From Megaustenia siamemsis (taxonomy: Eukaryota > Mollusca > Gastropoda > Stylommatophora > Ariophantidae), in NCBI GenBank assembly GCA_032433765.1, contig JAVIAB010000102.1:8561521-8625520 (forward strand): a DNA stretch of 64,000 nucleotides. The letters run 5' to 3'. A program made the position numbers and the translations under genes. The notes below the pieces were generated by a model, which worked only from the letters and a program-made list of their open reading frames with translations, searched no databases and was not told where the DNA came from. Below, one piece after another: positions 9,300-17,945 of the stretch. How positions within the stretch are numbered: the first letter of the stretch is position 1; every line of letters starts with the position of its first letter.

Positions 9300-9990
9300 C
9301 TCGTCATCATCCGCCCTTAAAAGGACATTAAGTGGGCGTGTCTGCATTGTGTTGTGGTTTGCAGTATAACTGTGATATTTTTGCCTTTCGGCCCAACACA
9401 TCCGACTTCAGCATGACATTTTTTAGCACTGGGTTGTCTTCCCTCTTCTATCCCTACTCCCTTGGTCAAACTAAACAGGTTAATCTGTTACTAGAGGCAC
9501 CACGGAGAGGTGGAGAAGGGTCTGGATGGTTCTGGTTCACCGATCCTGACTCAGCACATCAGCTAAGGGTCGCTGACAACTTCCAGCCCCTGCTGCTGTG
9601 TGGTGAGCCTTTGCCTCCAATCTCAACTACTATTCGATTCATTCTCCTTTGTGTTTGCACACTGACCCCTGTGTGAACTCCTCTGGTTCTATATGCATTT
9701 GCGCACATTTTTGCACGTTTCTCGACGTTCACGACAGCCGCACTTGGTTACGATTTCCTTTTAGTTTTGACAGGATAGTTAATTTTGTTTTCTTTAACAC
9801 ATTTCGATTGTTTTTGTTTTGGTTGTTTCGTTATTAGTTTTGTGTGTGTTTGTTTTTTTTGTTCCTGATGAAGGCCTTGCGCTGAAACGTTGTTTAGTCT
9901 GTGTCGTCCACTTATCACGTAAAGCTTCTTACATACCATTTTTTTATTTTTTTATTTTTCCTCACATTCAGCTTTACTGCAGCTTCGCAT
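9300..9990 (+). mobile_element. Possible Penelope-like or retrozyme-type repeat with a ribozyme-like core
   Basis: This block of lower AT content ends in a T-rich tract, then GTTCCTGATGAAGGCC and GCTGAAACG. CTGATGA (9865-9871) and GAAAC (9884-9888) are the two conserved core blocks of hammerhead ribozymes, which Penelope-like elements carry in their terminal repeats. Stem II between them is only partly complementary, and stem III and the cleavage site are not assigned. No Penelope reverse transcriptase or GIY-YIG domain is seen. The forward ORF at 9332-9676 (114 codons) has no recognisable domain. Confidence 0.4.
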
Positions 9991-9992
9991 TT

Positions 9993-10330
9993 TTATGCCT
10001 TAACCCCTAACACTTCAGAACCTTGTTGACGGTATTCATTGGAAAAGTTTGCATGTTGAGGCAACCACCTTAAAGATTTATTAGGGCTCATTGTAATTCT
10101 GGTCTGCATATCAAGTTCTGTGTCTTCTGAAGTTGAAGGCCCTCCAGATCCGTATGCATCTACAACACTATCCATAGCACGAAACTTGTCAATCAAAGGC
10201 ATAGCCTCATTGCGGTGGGAGACTTGTTAGTCTGGACATTTCAACATAAATTGTTGAATAACTTCTTCAGTATATTTACTATCATTACCAAAGACGTATT
10301 TTAAAAAAATATACTGTTTCCATTGTATAA
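9993..10330 (-). pseudogene. Relic of an HTH-domain ORF, transposon-type
   Basis: On the reverse strand the sequence reads QYIFLKYVFGND, EEVIQQFMLKCPD, a stop, then RNEAMPLIDKFRAMDSVVDA. This spacing resembles the small helix-turn-helix domain (yFxxxS..E v...F...FPD..vPhr.TI..LvnKFR.tGSv.D) found alone or at the N terminus of transposase-like proteins in invertebrates. The open part (9993-10202) continues for about 40 residues of unclear nature. At least one in-frame stop makes it a relic. The assignment is from pattern memory and is tentative. Confidence 0.4.
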
Positions 10331-10872
10331 CAGCATTTCCCCTCAGCAATGAAACCGTGAATATAATAGCGGCTTACTGTGTTATATTTGTGACGGGATT
10401 GTGGACACAGAATGTGATGTCAATTTCATCAATAGGTGATTTCATTTCAAGAATATTGAATCAAGTCACTCCATAGCGACATTATAAACACCCCATATTA
10501 CACTTTATTCCACAAGTTTGATCAATTATTCTGAACTTGATTCTCAGTTTAAAAATAAAATAAAAAAGAATGACTGACTCTCACTACTTTAACGCTTGAG
10601 ATGTAATTGTCTATCTCTCTTTTCATAACATTATTTTAAGCTGCTTTTACTTTTCTTTTTAGTATTTCTAAGTGTTTCTTTATTAATAGTGGGATTTTTT
10701 ACTGTATCTCTTTTCATACCAATATTATAATCTATTTTTCACATCGTGCTTGTATTTTAAATTGTCTCTCTGGTCATTCTAGGATTTTAAAATGGCTAAC
10801 TTTTGATGCTAGAAGTATAAACTTTCTCAACTATCTTAACTCCTTAATTTTAATCTCGATCTCTATATATAC
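10331..10872. other. AT-rich DNA, no gene seen
   Basis: Homopolymer-rich sequence with repeated CTCTCTTTTCAT-like phrases. No coding, RNA or repeat signature could be identified. It forms the left flank of the mariner. Confidence 0.5.
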
Positions 10873-10911
10873 GGGAGGTCAAAAAGTAATGCACACCAAT
10901 TTTTTTCTCGG
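10873..10911 (+). repeat. Mariner 5' terminal inverted repeat
   Basis: 39 bp beginning GGGAGGTCAAAAAGTAATGC and ending TTTCTCGG. It is a perfect inverse complement of 12163-12201. It is the expected binding site of the transposase N-terminal domain. Confidence 0.95.
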
Positions 10912-11027
10912 CTAATAATAAAGATAGTAAATGAAATTGTGCACACTTGGAATATGACATGTTCCAATTATGTGCACCAAATTGCCCAGCATTCTGATAA
11001 ATATTACGCAATCTATGAACCGTTAAA

Positions 11028-12098
11028 ATGGAGCTTGTCAACAATGTCCGTTACAAACAGCGAATTGTCATAGAATTTCTGGTTGCGGAAAAAGAAACTG
11101 TGGCAAACATTCATAAACGACTGTGTGCAGTGTACAAATGTTCTGCAGTCGATAGGAGCACAGTTAGTCGCTGGGTTCAGAGAATTAAAGCTGCAGAAAG
11201 TGTACGAGTGGAGCTGCATGATTTACCGCGTTCTGGACGTGTTGCCTCGGCTACCAGCACAGACATGTTAAACCGGGCTGATGCCATTATTCGTAAGGAT
11301 AAGCGTATCACTAGTCAGCAATTGGCATCGCAGCTTACAGTCAGCAAGGGAAGTGCAATCGCAATTTTTAAAACTCTCGGATATTCAAAGATTTGCGCTC
11401 GATGGGTTCCTCGGTGCCTAACAAATGATCACAGAGTTCAAAGGAAAACATTCTGTTCTGAATTGTTGGAGCGTTTCGGTGTTGAAGGAGAAATGTTTTT
11501 GTCAAAAATTGTTACCGGTGACGAAACGTGGGCACATCATTATGAGCCTGAAACAAAAATGCAGTCAATGGAATGGCATCATCCGCAGTCACCAAAAAGA
11601 AAAAAATTCAAAACATCTCCATCAGCCGGAAAGGTGATGATCACTGTCTTCTGGGACATTGATGGTGTGATTCTTGTTGATGTAATGACAAGAGGTGAGA
11701 CAATCAACTCGACAGCTTACATCAATGCACTGACAAAACTCAAAAATCGGTTCCACGGAGTTCGGCCTAATAAGCCATCTGCAGATTTGTTGCTTCAACA
11801 TGACAATGCACGCCCTCACACAAGTCTGGTAACACGGGAAGCAATCAACAAATTTGGTTGGACTGTACTGCCCCATCCTCCTTACAGCCCTGATCTGGCT
11901 CCCTCAGATTTCCATTTGTTTGGACCACTCAAAAAATTCCTGCGTGGGACACACTTTGACAATGATGAGGGTGTGATCCGTGCAGTTAAAAAATGGCTAC
12001 GCGAGCAGGACAAAACTTGGTACAAACGAGGCATTCATGACCTAGTTTCGCGTTGGCGTAAGGCAATACGCTTGGACGGTGATTATGTTGGAAAATAG
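11028..12098 (+). CDS. Mariner transposase, DD34D, intact
   Basis: This 356-residue protein excises and reinserts the mariner that encodes it. The N-terminal part (about 1-115) is the paired-type helix-turn-helix DNA-binding region, with STVSRWVQRI at 44-53 and a second motif around ITSQQLASQL at 94-103. The linker WVPRCLT (126-132) corresponds to the WVPHEL motif of the family. The catalytic triad is D165 in TGDETW, D259 in HDNARPH and D294 in YSPDLAPSDFHLF. The last two are separated by 34 residues, the mariner signature. The C terminus YKRGIHDLV...GDYVGK also matches the family. Length is typical (about 345-355). The ATG lies 117 bp inside the left inverted repeat and is the first in frame. 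No stop or frameshift is present and all catalytic residues are kept, so activity is plausible but unproven. Confidence 0.96.
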   Translation: MELVNNVRYKQRIVIEFLVAEKETVANIHKRLCAVYKCSAVDRSTVSRWVQRIKAAESVRVELHDLPRSGRVASATSTDMLNRADAIIRKDKRITSQQLASQLTVSKGSAIAIFKTLGYSKICARWVPRCLTNDHRVQRKTFCSELLERFGVEGEMFLSKIVTGDETWAHHYEPETKMQSMEWHHPQSPKRKKFKTSPSAGKVMITVFWDIDGVILVDVMTRGETINSTAYINALTKLKNRFHGVRPNKPSADLLLQHDNARPHTSLVTREAINKFGWTVLPHPPYSPDLAPSDFHLFGPLKKFLRGTHFDNDEGVIRAVKKWLREQDKTWYKRGIHDLVSRWRKAIRLDGDYVGK

Positions 12099-12162
12099 GT
12101 AGTGTCAAGGGGATGTTCAGCTACAATCTGTGAAAATTTCACACATTTTGCCCGAATAGTTT

Positions 12163-12201
12163 CCGAGAAAAAAATTGGTGTGCATTACTTTTTGACCTCC
12201 C
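12163..12201 (-). repeat. Mariner 3' terminal inverted repeat
   Basis: 39 bp beginning CCGAGAAAAAAATTGG and ending TTTGACCTCCC. It is a perfect inverse complement of the 5' repeat, with no mismatch. Confidence 0.95.
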
Positions 12202-12209
12202 TACGTATT

Positions 12210-12298
12210 ACTGCTAGAAATTTAAACTCTCTCTCTCACTCATTCTCTCTTCTATCTATATCTTAATGTCTAATATATTAAACTGCATCTCTTTTTTT

Positions 12299-12336
<38 letters not shown>

Positions 12337-12340
12337 TGTT
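12210..12340. repeat. (CT)n microsatellite region
   Basis: CTCTCTCTC tracts at about 12223-12250 and 12300-12333 are embedded in T-rich sequence. From 12340 to 12786 I see no gene. The 75-codon reverse frame there has no recognisable domain. Confidence 0.85.
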
Positions 12341-12786
12341 ACGATTTTAAACTACCTCTCTTCCTCTCCAGTGACATGAATTTCGCGTGCCCACGCGATG
12401 AGATAGTGCTGCAGTGCCACTGGCTCTTGAGTTTAGTAGAACGGTAACAGGCCTCGGCCTTGCCTTGGTACGGGGTGTATGATTTGTCTGTTTTCAAGTA
12501 AAAATTTGCCACAAGCTGGACCATGGTCGGATCGAGTGTCTCACGGAAGTAGTGGGCTGACTTCATTTGTTGGGACAGCGACTATTGTTGTGGCAAGATC
12601 ACTAATCTCAAGTCCACGGTTTTGTCGCTGACACATAGAAATGAGAAAATTTGGCGTTGAAAAAATAGTTATTTCAAAACAGAACGTGTTAAATTTGACA
12701 ACTTTTGAAGAAAAAAACAATTATAATTACTAGTATTGTTCTATTAAAACATCATTCATGCACAGATTAATTAAGCCACAAGTTTG

Positions 12787-13382
12787 GAGCCTCGGTGGCT
12801 GAGTGGTTAGTGTAAACAGTGCTTGATTAGAAGGATCTAAGTTCGATTTCCAGAAGTGGATATTTTCGGACCGACAAGGCTTCAATCTTCACTCGGTCTC
12901 TGTAAATGGGTATCAAGTTTTTTTCAGGGAAGCATAGGCGGTCTGGAGTGATACCGACCACCTCACTAAACAATTTGCCTTGTCATGGAAACATATGGTC
13001 ATTAACACCATATTCCACACATGCCTAGCAAGGCAGGGAAGCATAGACGGCCTGGAGTGATACCGACCACCTCACTAAACAATTTGCCTTGTCATGGAAA
13101 CATATGGTAATTAACACCATATTCCACACATGCCTAGCAAGGCAGGGAAGCATAGACGGCCTGGAGTGATACCGACCACCTCACTAAACAATTTGCCTTG
13201 TCATGGAAACATATGGTCACTAATACCATATTCCACACATGCCTAGCAAGGCAGGGAAGTTAAGACGGCCTGGAGTGATACCGACCACCTCACTAAAATC
13301 TTGCGTTGTCATGGAAACATATGGTCACTAACACCATATTCCACACATGCCTAGCAAGGCAGGGAAGTGAACCGTAACTTTT
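12787..13382 (+). mobile_element. tRNA-derived SINE with tandemly multiplied body
   Basis: The head has CGGTGGCTGAGTGG (A box) and a slightly decayed B box (AGTTCGATTTCC), followed by the body TTCACTCGGTCTCTGTAAATGG. The 3' body, from GGGAAGCATAGACGGCCTGG to CACACATGCCTAGCAAGGCA, is then repeated about four times in steps of 109, 109 and 108 bp (GGCAGGG at 13032, 13141, 13250 and 13358). The related SINEs at 272 and 52017 have the body once. The multiplication is therefore secondary. Confidence 0.9.
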
Positions 13383-13409
13383 ACTTGCTAGCTTTACTAG
13401 AAGCTTCAC

Positions 13410-13414
13410 TTGTG

Positions 13415-13480
<66 letters not shown>
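13410..13480. repeat. (GCGT)n(GT)n microsatellite
   Basis: About eight GCGT units are followed by some seventeen GT units. The reverse strand translates as a His-Thr/Ala-Arg run that artificially lengthens the neighbouring frame. Confidence 0.95.
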
Positions 13481-13481
<1 letters not shown>

Positions 13482-13923
13482 CAATTTGAAACCACTCCCA
13501 TAAAATATACATTTTTGAACGGGCAAAATGTTGTAGACTCAGGTCATCTTCACATATTAAAGCTGCAAACGTTTCAATGTTGGAATTAAAATGCCACTTT
13601 AAGATTGAAACAAGCAGCTGTACCGTAGCTTTGACTTTAGAGCGGAATGGCTTCACTACAGTCTGGGGACCTCCATATCTGCTCAGCCAGCAACCAACAA
13701 AATGTCCGTCTCGATCGTTCATACTTTTACATAGAACACGTTGAGTTCTTCTCTCAAAATGGTGTGCTACTTGATGCATAGAAAACTGTAATATTGAACG
13801 CCCTGAACTCTGTACAAAAGGCATGCAGCTGATAATGGGCACACCTGAATCACTGTAACGTTCGTCACAAGCAGCATAACTATTTAAGATATATAAATTC
13901 GTGCAATCAACTTGAATGTACAA
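13481..13923 (-). CDS. Unrecognised ORF, possible gene or exon fragment
   Basis: An open reverse frame from the ATG at 13923 gives about 148 residues before entering the GT microsatellite. The composition looks like a real globular protein, with balanced hydrophobics and Cys, Trp and His spread through it: CDERYSDSGVPIISCMPF near the N terminus, then HFERRTQRVLCKSMNDRDGH, GCWLSRYGGPQTVV and ICEDDLSLQHF. I recognise no domain. The microsatellite makes the C terminus spurious, so the true end is either a splice site near 13490 or has been lost. The sequence AGCAAATCAACTAAAATATC just upstream recurs at 52696, hinting that this belongs to a repeated element rather than a host gene. Confidence 0.35.
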
Positions 13924-14019
13924 AAGACAAAGGAGATGTATTTCTCAAAATAGAGAAATAGCAAATCAACTAAAATATCAGTGACAATGTGTTGTGACGG
14001 ATCTGTCTGGAAACTATCT

Positions 14020-14238
14020 TTATGGTATTTTCCCATTATTGGATTCTGTCGGGAGCTGCATCCACTCCTGCTGCAGACATTTTCTATCAATCTTCTGTTG
14101 CATACTTTGAGAGACGGTCACCAAGACTGTGTGATCCACATTCTGTGTAACCAACCCTGTTATCTCCGCCGTTGCTGCTTCTATCTCCGTTCTCATGCTG
14201 GACACCGTAATGCTACACTTGCCAGATTTCCTGGCCAC
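14020..14238 (-). CDS. Small unrecognised ORF
   Basis: A 72-codon reverse frame, rich in Ser, Thr and Gln with a predicted helical middle (SSMRTEIEAATAEITGLVTQ). It lies upstream of the previous ORF in the same direction and could belong to the same relic. It overlaps on the other strand the start of a LINE C-terminal fragment. There is no domain match, and it may be chance. Confidence 0.2.
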   Translation of the reverse strand: MARKSGKCSITVSSMRTEIEAATAEITGLVTQNVDHTVLVTVSQSMQQKIDRKCLQQEWMQLPTESNNGKIP

Positions 14239-14700
14239 TTTCTCACAGACTACACCAGCACCTTCTCAAAACTTCACAATCCACACATCGCTCCCAAAGG
14301 TAAGTCACATACAGGCTCATATACAGCATGACACCCACAACAGAAAGAGAAGCTCCCATGTCAGGACAGACAGCCAAGTGCCAACTTTGCAGACGAAACA
14401 TACAAGAAACGGAAGAACACATATTCTACGAATGCAACACAATCATACCATCAAGAACGGCGTTACAACTTACACTAGAAACACATAGAATGTAGACATA
14501 TACAGATCTATCATGCTCAACACACTGTCAACAACAACACAAGAATCCTACACTAAAGCGCTAATTCTAATATCCGAATATAGAAATTTAGTGTGGACCT
14601 GTAGAAATGCTGACGTTTTCCAATTCAAAACGTTTAATGCCAACCTGTTTGTACAGTTTTATAATAAAAAATCAATGTCCATCTTTAAAACAACATAATT
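14195..14700 (+). mobile_element. Tx1/L1-like LINE ORF2 C-terminus with zinc knuckle
   Basis: The forward strand reads FSQNFTIHTSLPK-type sequence in one frame. In the main frame it reads VTYRLIYSMTP (14305-14337), then a C-x2-C-x9-H-x4-C knuckle with the four ligands at 14379, 14388, 14418 and 14433. FYECNTIIPSRTALQ and a stop at about 14490 follow. It is the C-terminal domain of the LINE family whose other copies lie at 17640-22105, 22105-25850, 27430-34354 and 47820-48140. The VTYRLIYSMTP segment is single copy here but an array at 17945-21128. The 3' untranslated region runs to about 14700 with AATAAAAAA. Confidence 0.85.
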
Positions 14701-15375
14701 TAATTTGTGAGAATGAATGAATGATTGTCCAATATTCATTTAGAAAGACACATCTTTCAAGTGTTTCCTTTCCCTTGTTTGCTACATTTGTTGGTGACAG
14801 GCGGGAGGCGCCAGTCATCGGTCAATTTTGCTTTACAGATGCCGACGAGTCGTCACACCTCCCAAAATAAACTGTGACGTCACACCCTCCTTAAATAAAC
14901 TGAGATGTCGGGGTGCTTTTGTCTTCATGTCGCCTCTGGTGCTCCTGGAAATCCTTGGTCGTGTGATGTCATATCTTATTGAATTCTTAATTACATCTAA
15001 AATAATGTAACATCTTTCACTCCCATTATTGAATCATATCAATGTAATTATTTGTATGTACTGTGATGATTTTGAATTTGAAAATGGAATAAAGATTATT
15101 ATTTTTTTTAAAAACATAATGTGCTACATAAATCTAAAAATCACATTCAAAAGTGAAGCCGTACAGGCGTGATAATTGTGTTGACAGCTTTACACATTTA
15201 AGTCAGTTAAAATCACCGATGTTTACACAAACACGAGAATCTATAAGTATCGCTTTTTGTTGTAAACTAGTGGGACAATTTATCCACTCCCAGATAAAAG
15301 TTGAGAGCTATATTTGGGGTTTTCTCACTTTCAAACCACGCATATACATAGACGGACACATACATGAAAGAAACA
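14701..15375. other. Non-coding, nothing recognised
   Basis: This spacer contains GTGACGTCACACC (14874-14886) and two AATAAACTG motifs, possibly remnants of a terminal repeat with a polyadenylation signal. No domain-bearing frame occurs. The small forward ORFs at 14828 and 15153 are unsupported. Confidence 0.4.
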
Positions 15376-15379
15376 ACAA

Positions 15380-15625
15380 GGTAAAACATAATACATACAT
15401 AAATAAATACATACAATAAGGTAAAACATAATATATACATAAATAAATACATACAATAAAGGTAAAACATAATATAAAATAAATACATACATACAATAAG
15501 GTAAAACATAATATATACATAAATAAATACATACAATAAGGTAAAACATAATACATACATAAATAAATACATACAATAAGGTAAAACATAATATATACAT
15601 AAATAAATACATACAATAAGGTAAT
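15380..15625. repeat. 40-bp AT-rich minisatellite
   Basis: The unit GGTAAAACATAATATATACAT plus AAATAAATACATACAATAA recurs at 15380, 15420, 15461, 15500, 15540, 15580 and 15620 (partial). The long Tyr/Leu/Cys/Met-rich reverse frames are translations of it and are not genes. It directly follows the LINE endonuclease fragment on the reverse strand. Confidence 0.93.
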
Positions 15626-16090
15626 AAGGTGTACAGCAGGTTTTAACGTTCAAAAGCATGTGAGAACACACTCGTGAGACGATTATTATGTCGTACAGAG
15701 CGTTGGGGCGGGTAGTATGTGTGCTGTATGCGTCTCCTTCCACATCGTTCCTTGACAGGAAGCAGTTGAAATCTCCCACTAAGGATGGTCTTCTGTCCCG
15801 TGTATTTCCTCGTTACTAGGAGGGAGAGGTCCTCATATAATTGTTGTTGTTGTGCCGGTATTGGTGTTGAGTGGATGTTGACCATGGTGTATCGCTGTGC
15901 GACGTCTTTTATTTGGATGATGGTCGTTCTGTAGCAGCATAGCGACATCAAGTAATGGTATAACAGTAACGGAGTCAGTTGAGAATGGAATTTTCCTAAA
16001 GCATGGGGAAGCTGTTAATAGAACAGTACGTGACTGGGACACGTAGAGAATAGGTCGACAACAGGCAGAATAAATCCGTGAGATTGAGGC
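15626..16090 (-). mobile_element. LINE endonuclease-domain fragment
   Basis: On the reverse strand, pieces in two frames read RTVLLTASPCF, DVAQRYTMVNIHSTPIPAQQ and TRKYTGQKTIL. They end with GDFNCFLSRNDVEGDA at about 15730-15775. The VNIHSTP and GDFN motifs belong to the APE-type endonuclease of LINEs, where GDFN carries catalytic Asp and Asn. At least one frameshift separates the pieces. The array at 15380-15625 adjoins the 3' side of this fragment. Confidence 0.7.
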
Positions 16091-16200
16091 CAAAAGTTCA
16101 AGGCTGAGTTGTCTGGAGACTTCGAAGGTTGGGCAAAGTTGAGTAGTGACGTGTTGTTTTTATAAATTAGAGACAAAGATAATTCAGCGTGTCGAATTTT

Positions 16201-16250
16201 GATTGGTTGAGCGGGGGAGCTTGGGAGAATGAAACTGGAGTATTTAAACT
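16201..16250 (+). promoter_or_regulatory. CCAAT-box and TATA-like promoter elements
   Basis: GATTGGTTG (inverted CCAAT box) at 16201-16209 and TATTTAAA at 16241-16248 are about 40 bp apart. The TATA-like box lies about 130 bp before the ATG at 16380. The arrangement is normal for a short-leader animal gene and is common in histone promoters. This is inferred from spacing only. Confidence 0.4.
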
Positions 16251-16379
16251 TAAGCACATAGGATTTACAGGATTTAGACCAGATCTAGAAAGAGTTTAGA
16301 GGTCTACGATCTAATATAGATATTTACCTACAACTTTGTTCTCTCAAAACTGTTGTTGTTTTTCTTGGGAATACACACC

Positions 16380-16746
16380 ATGCCTGCCAAGGTCTCGAGT
16401 AAAGGAGCCAAGTAAGTGTTTTCAATGCTATCACGATTTAGTTAATTTTTGTGCCAGAAATCGACTAGACGACAATTTTACAGAAACCCACAAGCGACAC
16501 GATTTGTCCAAGAGTCTCAACCACGTGGCTGCCACTTCAGCTGAATTCACACGATACTTCCCACTCCACGATGTCGACCTCGAAGGTGGAAAGATTCACG
16601 TAAAAGGGACTGTAGTAGCGGATATCAGCGGGCCAGAAGCCCATACAATGATCCACTCAACCTTGATGTTTATGTTGATGAGGACAGACGGCCTCGGAAC
16701 CAGCTGTGAGATCACGCTATACCGCTTTGCAAACCCCAGTAAGTAG
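16380..16746 (+). CDS. Possible two-exon gene with a histone H2B-like N-terminus
   Basis: Exon 1 (16380-16411) encodes MPAKVSSKGA plus two bases of the next codon, like the N-terminal tail of animal histone H2B. Unspliced, it would hit TAA after eleven codons (MPAKVSSKGAK). A GTAAGT donor starts at 16412, and a TGCCAG acceptor at 16457 would give a 46-bp intron. Splicing restores an open frame that completes the Lys codon and runs to TAG at 16744, total 106 residues. Exon 2 encodes HDLSKSLNHVAATSAEF, YFPLHDVDLEGGKIHVKG and LYRFANPS, which I do not recognise and which is not the histone fold. A second donor-like CCCCA/GTAAGTA overlaps the stop, so the exon may instead continue to a further exon. 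CCAAT and TATA-like boxes lie upstream. It is the best candidate host gene here, but it could be a chance join of an H2B promoter piece to another exon. Confidence 0.5.
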
Positions 16747-17285
16747 TTGTTTTTTTTTTACATTATCGGCAGCAGCCCACCTAACCCACTATAAAAAATA
16801 TATATGACAAAGAACTCCACCTGAAATCTCCACAAATCTCCATAAAGTTGCAACATATAGAGAAAGAGCATAGCACTGGGCACATAAATTGGCTGCCACA
16901 TAAAACAGTGGAAACCCCAGGGACTTCCACAGAGGCGTTGACCGGCAGAAAATACCGTCAGCTCAGACAAGAAAAGGAGTCGCCTGAGCATAAGATTTAG
17001 GCACGTGGAGCACCAGACACAGACAGTGAAGACGATACACTGAAGGCTCCCGCTACTCATTGTCTGTTGTTGATTGACACAGATTACTCCCATCTTCTGC
17101 ATGGATAAAAGTAACATCGCCACAAATAAAAAGCGAGGCGCAAAAGAACAGAACACATTAATTAGATTTGAGATTATTCAATAGAATATACTAAACATAA
17201 ATAAACAATATACATATACAATTCAGAATGTTTAATTTTAGTAAATGTGTTTACCATGGCTAACATTAAGATTGTATGCTCAACA
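16747..17285. other. No gene recognised
   Basis: The 132-codon reverse frame at 16758-17156 is hydrophobic and Cys-rich but has no domain pattern. It appears to be a shadow of non-coding sequence. The right part (17150-17280) is AT-rich. Confidence 0.4.
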
Positions 17286-17291
17286 GTATAT

Positions 17292-17605
17292 CTTGTTTAT
17301 TTTAGTTCCACCCGCAACGTTTACAAAAATAATGTACAATTTTTTTATTGTTTATCTCTTTCGTTCACATATGTTCATTCACAACAGTAAACTTGTATAT
17401 TTTAGTTCCACCCGCAACGTTTACAAAAATAATGTACATTTTTTTATTGTTTATCTCTTTCGTTCACATATGTTCATTCACAACAGTAAACTTGTATATT
17501 GTAGTTCCACCCGCAACGTTTACAAAAATAATGTACAATTTTTTATTGTTTATCTCTTTCCTTCACGTACGTTCATTCACAACAGTAAACTTGTTTATTT
17601 TAAGA
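17292..17605. repeat. ~100-bp tandem repeat, three copies
   Basis: AGTTCCACCCGCAACGTTTA starts copies at 17304, 17405 and 17503, each continuing to TTCATTCACAACAGTAAACT. The similar forward frames through this block are by-products of the repeat. It lies just 3' of the reverse-strand LINE copy ending near 17640. Confidence 0.88.
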
Positions 17606-17639
17606 TGGACATTGTTCTTTGTTTAAAATGTGTAGAAAA

Positions 17640-17945
17640 AGATGGGAATTAAAATTCTGACATTCGTACATAGCTTCATTCCTGCAGGCCCTTATTGTAT
17701 GTCTGTATTCTGATAGTAGTATAAGTAATTGTGTAAAGATATCTTGTGTTGTTGTATTTGGCAGTGTGTTAAGCATAATAGATGTGTCTGTATGTGTCGA
17801 CTTTTTATGTTGTGTGTAATTTTAGTATCTGTTGCAGTGCCCTTCTCGCCGGTATGATTGTACTGCATCTATAGAATAGGTGCTCTTCTGTTTCTTGAAT
17901 TTTTTTGTCTGCAGAGGGGACATCGGGGTGTCCGTCTTAATCTGT
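17640..17945 (-). mobile_element. LINE copy B, 3' end with zinc-knuckle codons
   Basis: On the reverse strand, immediately beyond the array, the LINE protein resumes with CPLCRQK, a one-base shift, then EETEEHLFYRCSTIIPARRALQ and a stop. The 3' flank follows. This matches 14379-14490 in order and spacing (Cys-x2-Cys...His-x4-Cys). The array therefore sits inside the coding sequence of this copy, not beside it. Confidence 0.8.

Larger units (their letters stand above)
10873..12201 (+). mobile_element. Complete mariner transposon
   Basis: A 1329-bp element bounded by two 39-bp terminal inverted repeats that are identical over their whole length. It contains one uninterrupted transposase gene. 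The flanks read TAC on both sides (10870-10872 and 12202-12204), compatible with insertion at a TA dinucleotide. The lack of decay contrasts with every other element in the window, so this copy is recent. Transposition would be cut-and-paste, with the transposase binding the inverted repeats. Whether it is transcribed cannot be seen. Confidence 0.95.

Noticed and set aside
15267..15779. Tyr/Leu/Met/Cys-rich reverse frame resembling a membrane protein
   Set aside because: It is the AT-rich 40-bp array translated. Only the upstream part (GDFNCFLSRNDV) is real LINE coding.
16380..16415. A complete histone H2B gene
   Set aside because: Only the first eleven residues fit. The histone-fold sequence is absent downstream on either strand.
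16758..17156. 132-codon reverse frame, hydrophobic and Cys-rich
   Set aside because: No domain pattern, no signal peptide logic and no coherent flanking exons. Treated as chance.
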